Assembly: GCF_003696365.1 (NCBI RefSeq)
Contig: NZ_RFFM01000001.1
Location: 1-64,000 of the forward strand
Reading direction: 5' to 3'
Length of the DNA: 64,000 bases
DNA from: Stutzerimonas zhaodongensis
Lineage (GTDB): Bacteria > Pseudomonadota > Gammaproteobacteria > Pseudomonadales > Pseudomonadaceae
Position 1 is the first letter of the stretch. Every line of letters starts with the position of its first letter. Of this stretch, positions 11,077-23,625 are shown in pieces. The translations under genes were made by a program, and so were the position numbers. The notes below the pieces were generated by a model, which saw only the letters and a program-made list of their open reading frames with translations, was not told the DNA's origin and made no database searches.

Positions 11077-13386
11077 GTGCTTGCCGCAATGTTTGTATCG
11101 TTCCTGGGCGCAATTTTCGCCAGGTTCCTCGTTAGCCGCACCTTTCCCCATGGGGGTTGGATCGCTGCGTTGCTGCCGGCGGGGCTGTTCGTATTCTTTC
11201 TGACGCAGGGCGCAGCCCTGGGCGAAACCCCTGTCATTAGTGAAACGTTGAACTGGGTTCCAGCGCTGGGTATCTCGCTGAGCCTGCGACTCGATGGATT
11301 CGCGCTGCTTTTCGTACTCCTGATCACCGGCATTGGCACGCTCGTGACGATCTACGCAGGCGCCTACTTTTCGCATTCGCCACGTGAGGAGGGCGCCCGC
11401 TTCCTGTCTCTGATTCTGCTGTTCATGACCGCGATGCTGGGGACTGTACTGTCCGACAATCTCATCGTGATGTTCGTGTTCTGGGAAGCAACCAGCCTGT
11501 TGTCGTTCATGTTGATCGGCTTCAACTCCAGCCGTCCGCAAGCTCGCAAGGCAGCGTTGCAGTCACTGGTGGTTACCGGCGGGGGCGGGCTGGCCTTGTT
11601 CGGCGGTATCTTGCTGATCGGCATCGCACTTGGCACCTACTCGCTGTCTGAGGTGGCGCTGCGTGCGCCCGAGCTGTTGGCCAGCCCGCTCGCCATTCCT
11701 GCAATGATCCTCATCATGCTGGGTGCGTTCACCAAATCAGCACAATTCCCGTTCCATTTCTGGCTACCTCAAGCCATGGAAGCTCCAGCGCCAGCTTCCG
11801 CATTTCTGCATTCGGCCACCATGGTCAAGCTCGGCGTCTACCTGCTGGCGCGCTTCGATCTGATTTTCGAAGGCGTACCGGCATTCAATACGACCCTGGT
11901 CACGATTGGTTGCCTGACCATGCTGCTGGCGGCCGTACGGGCCCTTTCCACAGATGGTTTCAAGGATGTCCTGGCGCATTCAACAGTGGGCTCACTTGGC
12001 GTCCTGGTGATGTTGATCGGCTTGGATGGTGACTATTCGGTGACGGCGCTGATTGCTTTCATCATTGCGCATGCCTTGTACAAGGCTGCGCTCTTCTTCT
12101 GCGCCGGTACCACGATCCATGCGGTAGGCGAGAGTAGATTGAGCCGCATCGGCGGGCTGGCGCGACGCTTGCCGGTGACTACCGTAGCGGCCGGGATGGC
12201 TGCGATCTCCATGGCCGGGCTTCCGCCGACGCTGGGATTCATTACCAAGGAATACCTATTCGAGAGCCAACTCAACGCGTCTTCTGGCTGGGTGATAGTG
12301 GCCGTTGCGGTACTGGTCAATGCGGTGTTCGCGGCGATCGCCGGGGTCGCGGCGATCCGCCCTTACTACCTTGGCAAGACGCGCAGTGAAATCAAGCACC
12401 CCGAGACCCCAGGGCTGTATCTCGGTCCGCTGGTTCTGGGCGGGCTGGGATTCATGTTTGGTCTAGCCCCGGATTTTCTGGTGCGCGGCCTTATTCAGCC
12501 AGCCAACGACGTACTGGTCGGGCACACGGTAGACCTGTCATTTTCGCTCTGGCACGGCTTCACACCGATGCTTGCGCTCAGCGCGACCGTGGTCGCTTTC
12601 GCGGGCGGGCTTATTGCCTACTGGCACCGCATCCACTATGCGCTTTCGCTGAACAAACGGTTGGCACGCGTGCTTGGTGACTTTGGTTTCAATGCGCTAT
12701 TCGCTGCCACCCTGCGCCTGGCCGAGCGCTGCACACGGCTCCTGCAGAACGGAGACCAGCATCGCTATACCTCCACAGTAGCTGCAGCAGTGCTGTTGAT
12801 CATTGGCTACGGCGTTCTTGCCAGCGGCACCCACCCGGTATTTACCCTTAATGGTGGGCGCTTCGACATGCCTTCGGCCGTCGTACTGCTGTTGATGTGC
12901 GTGGGTGCCATCGCTGCTACCCGCACGCCATCGCTGCTGCGGGCTATGATTGCAGTCGGTGTGGTGGGCTTTGGTTCGGCCCTGATCTTCCTGCTCAATG
13001 GGGCCCCGGATGTAGCGCTTACACAGTTTTCTGTCGAGGTTCTGCTGGTGCTGATCCTGGTGGCGCTGCTGCTGCGCGTGCCGGAGCGCGCAGCGTCGAC
13101 CCGTCAGCCTGGGGAAAAACGCTTTGATATCGTGCTCGCGGTCGGGTTCGCGATAGTGGTGTTCGTTGCGCTGGCCGCCACGATCACGCTGCCACTGGAC
13201 AGCACCATTTCCGATTTCTACGCCGCTACCAGTTACCTGCAAGCCCATGGCCGCAACGTGGTCAACGTGGTACTGGTCGATTACCGGGCCATCGATACCC
13301 TGGGCGAAGTCATTGTGGTGGCCTTCGCAGCCATGAGTGTGTGGGGACTTCTACGGGCATTACCGCGCAGGAGGACCACGCCATGA
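11077..13386 (+). CDS. mrpA: Mrp-type Na+/H+ antiporter subunit A
   Basis: 769 aa (also called MnhA/PhaA/ShaA). Large membrane subunit of the seven-subunit Mrp antiporter, related to NuoL. Proton-channel motifs are visible: the conserved Glu in [15 protein letters not shown], and [37 protein letters not shown]-terminal MrpA-specific region ([32 protein letters not shown]) is present. I choose GTG 11077, preceded by AAGGAT at nine bases, which starts just before the first membrane helix; ATG 11011 would add a polar 22-residue tail. The stop overlaps mrpB (ATGA). Confidence 0.92.
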   Translation: MLAAMFVSFLGAIFARFLVSRTFPHGGWIAALLPAGLFVFFLTQGAALGETPVISETLNWVPALGISLSLRLDGFALLFVLLITGIGTLVTIYAGAYFSHSPREEGARFLSLILLFMTAMLGTVLSDNLIVMFVFWEATSLLSFMLIGFNSSRPQARKAALQSLVVTGGGGLALFGGILLIGIALGTYSLSEVALRAPELLASPLAIPAMILIMLGAFTKSAQFPFHFWLPQAMEAPAPASAFLHSATMVKLGVYLLARFDLIFEGVPAFNTTLVTIGCLTMLLAAVRALSTDGFKDVLAHSTVGSLGVLVMLIGLDGDYSVTALIAFIIAHALYKAALFFCAGTTIHAVGESRLSRIGGLARRLPVTTVAAGMAAISMAGLPPTLGFITKEYLFESQLNASSGWVIVAVAVLVNAVFAAIAGVAAIRPYYLGKTRSEIKHPETPGLYLGPLVLGGLGFMFGLAPDFLVRGLIQPANDVLVGHTVDLSFSLWHGFTPMLALSATVVAFAGGLIAYWHRIHYALSLNKRLARVLGDFGFNALFAATLRLAERCTRLLQNGDQHRYTSTVAAAVLLIIGYGVLASGTHPVFTLNGGRFDMPSAVVLLLMCVGAIAATRTPSLLRAMIAVGVVGFGSALIFLLNGAPDVALTQFSVEVLLVLILVALLLRVPERAASTRQPGEKRFDIVLAVGFAIVVFVALAATITLPLDSTISDFYAATSYLQAHGRNVVNVVLVDYRAIDTLGEVIVVAFAAMSVWGLLRALPRRRTTP

Positions 13387-13784
13387 ATTCGCTGATCTTC
13401 GCTACCTTCTCGCGGATCCTCTTTGGCCTGATGCTCGTCGTTTCGATCTTCGTGCTCTACCGGGGACACAACGAGCCCGGAGGCGGTTTCGTCGGTGGGC
13501 TGATTGCAGCTGCCGGGTTCGCCACCCTGGCGCTGGCCCGCGGCGTCGAAGCGGCTCGCGCCGCCCTACGATTCGAACCCATGACGGTTATCGGCCTCGG
13601 CATCCTCGCCGCGCTGTTTAGCGGTTTGTCCGGCCTCTGGCTGGACGGCTCGTTCCTGACACACCAGTGGGCAATCTTAGGCAGCTTCCACATCGGCACC
13701 ACGTTGCTGTTCGATATCGGCGTTTACCTGGTGGTGCTGGGCGGCATTCTTTCCCTGATCCTGCGCTTCTACGAGGGCCTCTGA
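13383..13784 (+). CDS. mrpB: Mrp antiporter subunit B
   Basis: 133 aa with four hydrophobic segments. The conserved MrpB motifs [16 protein letters not shown] (residues 23-38) and [19 protein letters not shown] are present. The ATG at 13383 overlaps the mrpA stop; a longer open frame begins inside mrpA and is rejected. A separate mrpB shows a group 1 type operon, not the group 2 type in which A and B are fused. Confidence 0.95.
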   Translation: MNSLIFATFSRILFGLMLVVSIFVLYRGHNEPGGGFVGGLIAAAGFATLALARGVEAARAALRFEPMTVIGLGILAALFSGLSGLWLDGSFLTHQWAILGSFHIGTTLLFDIGVYLVVLGGILSLILRFYEGL

Positions 13785-13785
13785 C

Positions 13786-14165
13786 ATGCATCTGCTCTTC
13801 GCATTCGCTATTGCCGTGATCGCTGGCTGCAGTCTGTACCTGATCCTGTCCCGGCACATCGTGCGAATTCTCCTGGGCGTCACCATGCTTTCGGCGGCGA
13901 TCAACCTGGTGATCTTTCTGTCCGGGCGGATCGTATCCAATGTGCCGGCGGTCATTCGAGCCGGAGAGAGCAGCCTGACGGCTGACGCGGCCAACCCATT
14001 GCCACAGGCACTGGTGCTCACAGCCATCGTGATCGGATTTTCGCTGACCGCTTTTTTTGCTGCGCTGGCGCTTCAAACCTATCGCAGTTTTGGCAGCGTC
14101 GATACACGTGACATCGGCGCCGCCGAGCGCCTGGGTTCGCCATTTACGTCAACTAAGGATCACAC

Positions 14166-14169
<4 letters not shown>
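13786..14169 (+). CDS. mrpC: Mrp antiporter subunit C
   Basis: 127 aa, NuoK-like, three membrane helices. Typical motifs are LSRHIVRILLGVTMLSAAINLVIFL and the block ANPLPQALVLTAIVIGFSLTAFF, which is the MrpC/NuoK signature. It starts one base after mrpB and overlaps mrpD by four bases (GTGA). The polar C-terminal tail after residue 100 is unremarkable. Confidence 0.95.
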
Positions 14170-15682
<1,513 letters not shown>

Positions 15683-15686
<4 letters not shown>

Positions 15687-16027
15687 AGACAGGCATCCTG
15701 CGACGCGTCATCGATGTAGCTGAATTGCTGGGGATCTATCTCTATGAACTGATCGTCTCCTCGGTGGCGGTCGCTCGCGCCGCGTTCTCGAGATCCCCGA
15801 ACATGCGCAGCTCGATCATCGCGGTGCCGATCGAACTGCGTACCGACATGGGCATTTCCGTGCTGGCCAGCCTGGTATCGCTGACACCGGGAAACTGCGC
15901 GCTGCACGTCAGTGATGATCGCCGCCTGCTGTATGTTCACGCGCTTGATGGTCGCGCTCCAGAGCAGATCATCAAATCGATCCGCGATGTCTTCGAGCGT
16001 CGCATTGCGCGCATCGAGAGGTGGTAA
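15683..16027 (+). CDS. mrpE: Mrp antiporter subunit E, short form
   Basis: 114 aa against about 158 for Bacillus MrpE. The C-terminal soluble module is conserved (IAVPIELRTDMGISVLASLVSLTPGNCALHVSDDRRLLYVHALD, then the FERRI helix), but the roughly 45-residue N-terminal hydrophobic hairpin is missing; only one short hydrophobic stretch (VAELLGIYLYELIVSSVAVA) remains. The ATG overlaps the mrpD stop, so the short form is not a start-calling artefact. Confidence 0.9.
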
Positions 16028-16029
16028 GC

Positions 16030-16290
16030 ATGATCGAAACACTGTTGATGCTGGTCATGCTGCCGTTAGGGCTGACCCTGTGGCGCATGATCGTTGCCCG
16101 AACGCTTGTAGACCGGGTTGTAGCACTGGACATGCTGACCGGAGTAGGCGTGGCCATCGCCGCGCTCGTAGCGGCCATGACCGGACGTAGAGAATTTCTC
16201 GACGTCGGGTTCGGACTCGGGCTGATCGGTTTTGTTGGAACCTGCGCCTTTGCGGTTTTCATCATGCGCAAGGGGAGGAGTAAGCAATGA
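16030..16290 (+). CDS. mrpF: Mrp antiporter subunit F
   Basis: 86 aa, three membrane helices. The LWRMIVARTLVDRVVALDMLTGVGVAIAAL region is the MrpF signature, with the conserved Asp in the second helix. I choose ATG 16030, preceded by GAGAGG; a GTG at 16021 would lie inside mrpE. It overlaps mrpG by four bases (ATGA). Confidence 0.93.
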   Translation: MIETLLMLVMLPLGLTLWRMIVARTLVDRVVALDMLTGVGVAIAALVAAMTGRREFLDVGFGLGLIGFVGTCAFAVFIMRKGRSKQ

Positions 16291-16676
16291 CAGATGTCCT
16301 GGCGGTAGTTTTCATGCTGGCTGGCGTGATTTTCCTGTTCGCCGCAGTGTTCGGCCTACTGCGTTTCGCCGACCCACTGCAGCGAATCCATGCCACGACC
16401 AAATCCGGAACTGTAGGTGCAGGCCTGATTCTGGTCGGCGTCATGATCCATATGGGGGATGTACAGGCGATTTTCATTGGATCAGCTACGGTGGTATTTC
16501 TGATGCTTACCATTCCAATCGCCGGCCACCTCCTTGGCCGTGCCGCCTATGTATCCGGAGCCCGCCTCGAAGGCTTGCATGGCAAGGACGCGCTTGAAGG
16601 CGTACTTGAACGCAGCCCTATCACGCTCGACGAAAGCCTGGCGCAGGCCGAACAGCATTCAAAAAAACGTTACTGA
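16287..16676 (+). CDS. mrpG: Mrp antiporter subunit G
   Basis: 129 aa, three membrane helices and a polar C-terminal tail. The family motif GLLRFADPLQRIHATTKSGTVGAGLILVGVMIHMG is intact. Last gene of the translationally coupled mrpABCDEFG operon; all junctions overlap or are at most two bases apart. No clear hairpin terminator follows; instead the second origin-like element begins within 60 bases. Confidence 0.95.
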   Translation: MTDVLAVVFMLAGVIFLFAAVFGLLRFADPLQRIHATTKSGTVGAGLILVGVMIHMGDVQAIFIGSATVVFLMLTIPIAGHLLGRAAYVSGARLEGLHGKDALEGVLERSPITLDESLAQAEQHSKKRY

Positions 16677-16732
16677 TGCTTCTTCACAACTCGAACACCA
16701 TGAAAATATGGTCGTTTCCCGCCTCCAAGCCC

Positions 16733-16995
16733 TGTAGATAACTGCGCTTAAGATAGGTAGATAACCGGGGGTCGAAGGGCCTGCATAACTCACCTGTGCA
16801 TAACTCCTCCTGTTATCAACAGCTAAATCACCTGATCCTAACTGGATCCGCCCAGGCGCAGCACAGGCTTTTGAAACCCTAGAACCCTTTCAGGGCTTGG
16901 CGTCCGTTAAGTTATCCACAGATACCCGCACCACCATTAACAAACATATCTACAAGCTCTTTATATATTTCTCTTTATTTATAAAGCTGATTCTC
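16733..16995. other. Second origin-like element upstream of mnmG
   Basis: The mrpG-mnmG gap (16677-17103, no gene) holds DnaA-box-like 9-mers at 16733-16741 (TGTAGATAA), 16756-16764 (GGTAGATAA), 16795-16803 (TGTGCATAA), 16813-16821 (TTATCAACA) and 16912-16920 (TTATCCACA, perfect). An AT-rich run follows at about 16936-16986. The right part resembles oriC at 6712-6791: both read TATCCACAGA, then CACCAT, AAACA, AGCT and a T/A-rich tract ending TTATTTA. A second autonomously replicating element next to gidA/mnmG is known in pseudomonads; activity here is not shown. Confidence 0.75.
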
Positions 16996-17034
16996 CTCTA
17001 TTGGTGGTTGATCAATTTTTGTGCAGAGCCCTTC

Positions 17035-17060
17035 TTTACAGGGGCCTAAGCCCCTATACT
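17035..17060 (+). promoter_or_regulatory. Palindrome and -10 element upstream of mnmG
   Basis: AGGGGC-CTAA-GCCCCT (17040-17055) is a perfect inverted repeat that runs directly into a -10-like TATACT (17055-17060), with TTTACA at 17035-17040 on its left. The TTTACA-TATACT spacing is 14 bases, short for sigma-70, so the true -35 may differ. The palindrome could be an operator or form a hairpin. Confidence 0.4.
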
Positions 17061-17103
17061 TGCGCGTTTCCCCAAACTCATCTGAACAGGCACGAGGTGC
17101 GTG

Positions 17104-18996
17104 GTGGATTTCCCTTCCCGTTTTGATGTCATCGTTATCGGCGGTGGCCATGCCGGTACCGAAGCTGCTTTGGCAGCAGCACGAATCGGCGTGAAGACAT
17201 TGCTGCTTACCCACAATGTGGAAACCCTTGGGCAGATGAGCTGCAATCCCGCCATCGGTGGGATAGGCAAAAGTCATCTGGTCAAGGAAATCGACGCATT
17301 AGGCGGAGCGATGGCCGCTGCAACGGACAAGAGCGGTATTCAGTTTCGTGTACTGAACAGCCGCAAAGGGCCGGCTGTTCGCGCTACTCGTGCCCAAGCG
17401 GACCGGATCTTGTACAAGGCGGCTGTCCGGGAGACTCTGGAAAACCAGGCGAACCTGTGGATATTCCAGCAAGCCGCAGATGACCTGATCGTTGAAGGCG
17501 AGGAGGTCAAAGGCGTCATTACTCAGATGGGGCTGCGGTTTTTCGCCGATTCCGTTGTGCTGACGACCGGTACCTTCTTGGGTGGACTTATCCACATAGG
17601 TATGGAGAACTATTCAGGTGGGCGCGCTGGAGATCCGCCATCCATTGCATTGGCTAGACGTTTGCGAGAGCTGCCGCTGCGGGTGGGTCGTCTCAAGACA
17701 GGTACCCCACCGAGAATCGATGGGCGAACCGTCGATTTTTCGGTGATGACCGAACAGCCAGGCGATACACCTATCCCCCCAATGTCATTTCTCGGCCACG
17801 CTGCCCAGCATCCAAGGCAAGTGAGCTGCTGGATTACCCATACCAACGCTCGGACACATGAAATCATCGCGGCCAATCTTGATCGTTCGCCGATGTACTC
17901 GGGGGTTATCGAAGGGGTAGGCCCGCGGTATTGCCCATCGATCGAAGACAAGATTCATCGTTTCGCCGATAAAGACAGCCATCAGGTTTTCATTGAACCT
18001 GAAGGGCTGACTACCCATGAGCTTTACCCCAATGGAATCTCCACGTCGTTGCCTTTCGACGTACAGCTGCAGATCGTGCAAAGCATCCGTGGAATGGAGC
18101 AGGCACATATTGTGCGTCCAGGCTATGCCATCGAATACGACTATTTCGATCCGCGCGATTTGAAATACAGCCTGGAAACCAAGGTTATCGCCGGGCTGTT
18201 CTTCGCGGGCCAGATCAACGGCACGACCGGATATGAAGAAGCGGGCGCTCAAGGGTTGCTAGCCGGAACCAACGCTGCCTTGCGCTCGCAAGGTAAGGAC
18301 AGCTGGTGTCCTCGGCGCGACGAGGCTTATCTGGGTGTGTTGGTCGACGACCTGATCACGCTCGGGACTCAGGAGCCTTATCGGATGTTCACCTCCCGGG
18401 CCGAATATCGGTTGATTCTCAGGGAGGACAACGCCGATCTCAGACTCACCGAAAAAGGCCGCGAGTTGGGTTTGGTGGATGATGTCCGGTGGTCCGCATT
18501 CGAACGCAAGCGCGAAGCTATCGTGCAGGAAGAGCAACGCCTTAAGAGCACCTGGGTCCGCCCATCAACGCCCCAAGGCGATGCCATAGCTCAACGTTTC
18601 GGTACGCCTCTGACGCACGAGTACAACTTGCTCAACCTCCTGGCGCGACCGGAAATCGATTACCGAAGCCTGGTTGCACTCACTGGTGAAGGCGTCGAGG
18701 ATGCGCAGGTTGCCGAGCAGGTCGAAATAAAAACCAAGTACGCTGGCTACATCGATCGGCAACAGGAAGAGATTGCCCGTCTTCGTGCCAGTGAGGACAT
18801 CGCGCTACCGATGGAACTGGATTATTCCTCGATATCCGGGTTATCCAAGGAGATCCAGCACAAGCTCTCCCTTGCCCGCCCCGAAACCCTCGGACAAGCC
18901 TCCAGGATTCCTGGCGTAACGCCAGCGGCTGTATCGCTTCTGATGATTCATCTGAAAAAACGCGGCGCCGGTCAGAAGCTGGAGCAGAGTGCTTGA
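17104..18996 (+). CDS. mnmG: tRNA uridine-5-carboxymethylaminomethyl modification enzyme MnmG (GidA)
   Basis: 630 aa. FAD-dependent partner of MnmE in U34 modification. The dinucleotide-binding motif [21 protein letters not shown] starts near residue 9, with the family blocks [22 protein letters not shown] and [11 protein letters not shown]. Two GTG codons stand in tandem; I choose the second (17104), six bases from GAGG and giving the usual MDFPSRF start, over 17101 (three bases). A perfect DnaA box lies at 17588. The stop abuts rsmG. Confidence 0.96.
   Translation: MDFPSRFDVIVIGGGHAGTEAALAAARIGVKTLLLTHNVETLGQMSCNPAIGGIGKSHLVKEIDALGGAMAAATDKSGIQFRVLNSRKGPAVRATRAQADRILYKAAVRETLENQANLWIFQQAADDLIVEGEEVKGVITQMGLRFFADSVVLTTGTFLGGLIHIGMENYSGGRAGDPPSIALARRLRELPLRVGRLKTGTPPRIDGRTVDFSVMTEQPGDTPIPPMSFLGHAAQHPRQVSCWITHTNARTHEIIAANLDRSPMYSGVIEGVGPRYCPSIEDKIHRFADKDSHQVFIEPEGLTTHELYPNGISTSLPFDVQLQIVQSIRGMEQAHIVRPGYAIEYDYFDPRDLKYSLETKVIAGLFFAGQINGTTGYEEAGAQGLLAGTNAALRSQGKDSWCPRRDEAYLGVLVDDLITLGTQEPYRMFTSRAEYRLILREDNADLRLTEKGRELGLVDDVRWSAFERKREAIVQEEQRLKSTWVRPSTPQGDAIAQRFGTPLTHEYNLLNLLARPEIDYRSLVALTGEGVEDAQVAEQVEIKTKYAGYIDRQQEEIARLRASEDIALPMELDYSSISGLSKEIQHKLSLARPETLGQASRIPGVTPAAVSLLMIHLKKRGAGQKLEQSA
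17588..17596 (+). other. Perfect DnaA box inside mnmG
   Basis: TTATCCACA lies within coding sequence, 668 bases to the right of the perfect box of the second origin-like element. Confidence 0.45.
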
Positions 18997-19643
18997 TGGA
19001 CCTTGAATACGCAGGTTACGCCGAGGAACTTAAGGAGGGGGCACAACAGCTAGGTGTCGTGCTCAGCGATAATCAGCGAGACCAGTTGCTCGCCTATCTC
19101 GCGCTGCTCAGCAAGTGGAACAAGGCCTACAACCTAACGGCTGTTCGCGATACGGCTGAAATGGTTTCCCGCCATCTGCTCGATAGCCTGAGCGTTGCAC
19201 CCCATGTTCAGCCCGGTGGTTCGCGCTGGCTCGATGTGGGTAGCGGGGGAGGGATGCCCGGGATTCCGCTGGCTATTCTATTTCCGGAGCGGCATTTCAC
19301 ACTGCTCGATTCCAATGGGAAAAAAACACGCTTTCTTACTCAAGTTAAACTTGAACTGAAACTCGCCAATCTCGAAGTTGTCCACAGCCGCGTCGAGCAA
19401 TTCAAGCCGGCTCAGCCCTTCAACGGAATCACGTCGAGGGCGTTCAGCTCTCTTGAAGATTTCACCAGCTGGACACGTCATCTGGGCGATCTTGATTCCT
19501 GCTGGCTCGCCATGAAAGGCATTCAGCCTGACGACGAGCTGCAAGCGTTACCGGTCGATTTCCAACTCGAGCGCTGTGTGGTCCTCAAGGTTCCCGGTTG
19601 CCAAGGGCAACGCCACCTGTTGATACTGCGCCGCACCTCATGA
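18996..19643 (+). CDS. rsmG: 16S rRNA (guanine-527-N7) methyltransferase RsmG (GidB)
   Basis: 215 aa. Methylates G527 of 16S rRNA; loss gives low-level streptomycin resistance in several bacteria. The SAM-binding motif [18 protein letters not shown] is near residues 73-90 and [10 protein letters not shown] follows. ATG 18996 overlaps the mnmG stop by one base; a TTG at 18993 in the same frame is possible because GGAG is eight bases from it. Part of the conserved mnmG-rsmG-parA-parB string. Confidence 0.95.
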   Translation: MDLEYAGYAEELKEGAQQLGVVLSDNQRDQLLAYLALLSKWNKAYNLTAVRDTAEMVSRHLLDSLSVAPHVQPGGSRWLDVGSGGGMPGIPLAILFPERHFTLLDSNGKKTRFLTQVKLELKLANLEVVHSRVEQFKPAQPFNGITSRAFSSLEDFTSWTRHLGDLDSCWLAMKGIQPDDELQALPVDFQLERCVVLKVPGCQGQRHLLILRRTS

Positions 19644-19661
19644 CCCGGACAGACACTGACC

Positions 19662-20450
19662 ATGGCTAAAGTATTTGCCATCGCCAACCAGAAGGGCGGT
19701 GTCGCCAAGACCACCACCTGCATCAATTTGGCCGCTTCGCTTGTAGCGACGCGCCGAAGGGTGCTGCTCATCGACCTCGATCCTCAGGGCAATGCCACTA
19801 CGGGCAGTGGTGTGGATAAGTTGAGTCTCGAATATTCGATCTATGATGTTTTGATCGGTGAATGCAGCCTGGTCGATGCCATGCAGTATTCCGAACACGG
19901 CGGTTATCAGTTGTTGCCCGCCAACCGAGATCTGACGGCAGCGGAAGTCGCGCTTTTGAAACTGCCGACCAAAGAGCATCGGCTTCGCGAGGCCCTTGCA
20001 CCGGTTCGAGAGAACTACGATTACATTTTGATCGACTGCCCGCCTTCCCTTTCGATGTTAACGATCAACGCGCTGACGGCAGCTGACGGCGTGATCATAC
20101 CGATGCAGTGTGAATACTACGCCCTGGAAGGATTGACCGATCTGGTCAACTCTATTCAGCGAATCGGGCAGGCCCTTAACCCATCCCTGAAGATCGAGGG
20201 GCTATTGCGGACGATGTACGATCCGCGTAGCAGTCTTACGAACGATGTCACCGAACAGCTCAAGACCCATTTTGGCGAAAAGCTCTACGACACGGTGATC
20301 CCCCGCAATGTACGGCTTGCCGAAGCACCGAGTCATGGCATGCCGGCACTGGTCTATGACAAGCAATCGAAAGGCGCCTTGGCCTATCTGGCGTTGGCGG
20401 GTGAGTTATCGCGCCGCCAGCGTCGATCCGCCCGCAGCGTAACCGCATAA
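19662..20450 (+). CDS. parA: Chromosome partitioning ATPase ParA (Soj)
   Basis: 262 aa. Deviant Walker A ATPase that moves ParB-parS complexes after replication. The KGGVAKTT loop is at residues 11-18, the second motif is LLIDLDPQGNAT and the third is YILIDCPPSLSMLT. There is no N-terminal HTH, as expected for chromosomal (Soj-type) ParA. It lies nine bases before parB. A perfect DnaA box on the minus strand is embedded at 19811; ParA/Soj is known to modulate DnaA in B. subtilis. Confidence 0.96.
   Translation: MAKVFAIANQKGGVAKTTTCINLAASLVATRRRVLLIDLDPQGNATTGSGVDKLSLEYSIYDVLIGECSLVDAMQYSEHGGYQLLPANRDLTAAEVALLKLPTKEHRLREALAPVRENYDYILIDCPPSLSMLTINALTAADGVIIPMQCEYYALEGLTDLVNSIQRIGQALNPSLKIEGLLRTMYDPRSSLTNDVTEQLKTHFGEKLYDTVIPRNVRLAEAPSHGMPALVYDKQSKGALAYLALAGELSRRQRRSARSVTA
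19811..19819 (-). other. Perfect DnaA box inside parA
   Basis: TGTGGATAA is the reverse complement of TTATCCACA. It lies near the 5' end of parA. Binding by DnaA is untested. Confidence 0.45.
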
Positions 20451-20459
20451 GGAATATTC

Positions 20460-21332
20460 ATGGCGACCAAAAAACGAGGCCTAGGACGCGGACTGGATGC
20501 CCTGCTCGGTGGCGCTAACGTGGCGACTACGCAGGAAAGCACCGCTCAACTTGATGAGCGCGAGCTGCAACAGTTGCCGCTTGATGTCATACAACGCGGT
20601 AAATATCAGCCTAGGCGCGATATCGATCCGGTGACTCTGGAAGAACTGGCGCATTCGATCCGCAGCCAAGGCGTCATGCAACCTATCGTCGTTCGTTCGA
20701 TCGGCTCGGGTCGATACGAAATCATCGCAGGCGAACGCCGCTGGCGCGCCAGTCAACAGGCTGGCCTGGACAAGATCCCAGCATTGGTGCAGGACGTTTC
20801 CGACGAAGCCGCAATCGCCATGGCGCTGATAGAGAATATCCAGCGCGAAGACCTGAACCCCATTGAGGAGGCAGTGGCGTTGCAACGCCTCCAGCAGGAA
20901 TTTCAGCTGACGCAGCAGCAGGTAGCCGATGCTGTAGGCAAGTCTCGTGTAACCATCAGCAACCTGTTGCGACTGATCGCGCTGCCTGAAGAGATCAAAA
21001 CGCTTCTTTCCCACGGGGACCTGGAGATGGGCCATGCGCGCGCATTGCTAGGACTCCCAGCGGATCAGCAGGTTGAAGGGGCGCGGCATGTTGTCGCACG
21101 CGGGCTAACCGTACGCCAGACCGAAGCACTGGTACGGCAATGGTTGAACAGTTCCGAGCGCACCAAGGAGCAGCCAAAAAGTGACCCGGATATCGTCCGG
21201 CTGGAGCAAAGACTTGCTGAGCGATTGGGCTCGCCGGTTCAGATCAAGCACGGCGAAAAGGGCAAAGGACAGCTGGTGATCCGCTACAATTCGCTGGATG
21301 AGCTGCAGGGCGTGCTTGCGCACATTCGTTGA
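20460..21332 (+). CDS. parB: Chromosome partitioning protein ParB (CTPase, parS-binding)
   Basis: 290 aa. Binds parS, uses CTP to clamp and spread on DNA, and stimulates ParA. The N-terminal GLGRGLDALLGG is the ParA-contact region, the CTP-binding box II GERRWRA is at residues 91-97, the ENIQREDLNPIEEA block follows, and the HTH (VADAVGKSRVTISNLLRL) is near residue 155. A C-terminal dimerisation region ends the protein. Its likely targets in this window are the palindromes at 178, 2720, 3350 and 44214. Confidence 0.97.
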   Translation: MATKKRGLGRGLDALLGGANVATTQESTAQLDERELQQLPLDVIQRGKYQPRRDIDPVTLEELAHSIRSQGVMQPIVVRSIGSGRYEIIAGERRWRASQQAGLDKIPALVQDVSDEAAIAMALIENIQREDLNPIEEAVALQRLQQEFQLTQQQVADAVGKSRVTISNLLRLIALPEEIKTLLSHGDLEMGHARALLGLPADQQVEGARHVVARGLTVRQTEALVRQWLNSSERTKEQPKSDPDIVRLEQRLAERLGSPVQIKHGEKGKGQLVIRYNSLDELQGVLAHIR

Positions 21333-21375
21333 TACAAAGTTTATGTAGTGCCGGTCAGAAACTGCTACCTGCTGG

Positions 21376-21404
21376 TTGAATGCGGTGTGGGCTGCTCCTA
21401 TACT
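21376..21404 (+). promoter_or_regulatory. Sigma-70 promoter of the atp operon
   Basis: TTGAAT (21376-21381), a 17-base spacer and TATACT (21399-21404) lie 62 bases upstream of the atpI start. Both hexamers differ from consensus by one or two bases, fitting a strong housekeeping promoter. Confidence 0.8.
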
Positions 21405-21466
21405 CGCGGCGCTTTTTTGACTGCAGTCAATGTGGACGGCAGACGCGTTTTAGCTATGGATGCACG

Positions 21467-22752
<1,286 letters not shown>

Positions 22753-22806
22753 CCGCTGAACCGGTTCAAACTGTTTCGCTTCAACCAAGAAAACCTTAAC
22801 CCTTAG

Positions 22807-23049
<243 letters not shown>

Positions 23050-23068
23050 GACTTTTCCGGTTCCTGAT

Positions 23069-23089
23069 GGGGTTCGCCTGCCGAGCCCC
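23069..23089 (+). other. Intercistronic hairpin atpE-atpF
   Basis: Stem GGGGTTCG / CGAGCCCC (one U-G pair) with a five-base loop and no T-run. It lies directly after atpE and probably protects or partly uncouples the atpE message; it is not a typical terminator. Confidence 0.5.
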
Positions 23090-23142
23090 GTTGCCGTGGA
23101 ATTGACAACCGCGTCGAACGAGATAGCACGAGGTATATCGCT

Positions 23143-23613
23143 GTGAACATTAACTTGACGCTGTTCGGTCAAACGTTCGCTTTCGCTATTTTCGTCTGGT
23201 TCTGCATGAAGTACGTATGGCCGCCAATCACCAAGGCCATGCAAGAACGCCAGAAGAAAATTGCCGAAGGTCTGGACGCCGCAGGCCGTGCGCAGCAAGA
23301 CCTAAAGTTGGCTCAGGAAAAGGTGTCCAACACCCTCCGTGAGACCAAAGGGCAAGCTGCCCAGATCCTAGAGCAGGCTAACAAGCAGGCCAACGCCATT
23401 GTTGAGGAAGCCAAGCAACAGGCGCGCGTTGAAGGCGAGCGACTGGTAGCTGGCGCCCGTGCCGAAATCGAGCAGGAAGTGAATCGTGCCAAGGAGCAAC
23501 TGCGTAACCAGGTAGCCGTACTGGCTGTCATGGGTGCGGAGAAGATCCTGGAGTCCCAAGTGGACGCCAAGGCGCACAACGATCTGGTCGAAAAACTGGC
23601 CTCCCAACTCTAA
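23143..23613 (+). CDS. atpF: ATP synthase Fo subunit b
   Basis: 156 aa. One N-terminal membrane helix (residues 5-25, [21 protein letters not shown]) followed by a long Ala/Glu/Gln/Lys-rich helix that dimerises as the peripheral stalk. The GTG start at 23143 gives the usual [11 protein letters not shown] terminus. It precedes atpH by 12 bases. Confidence 0.96.
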   Translation: MNINLTLFGQTFAFAIFVWFCMKYVWPPITKAMQERQKKIAEGLDAAGRAQQDLKLAQEKVSNTLRETKGQAAQILEQANKQANAIVEEAKQQARVEGERLVAGARAEIEQEVNRAKEQLRNQVAVLAVMGAEKILESQVDAKAHNDLVEKLASQL

Positions 23614-23625
23614 GCGAGGCAAGCG

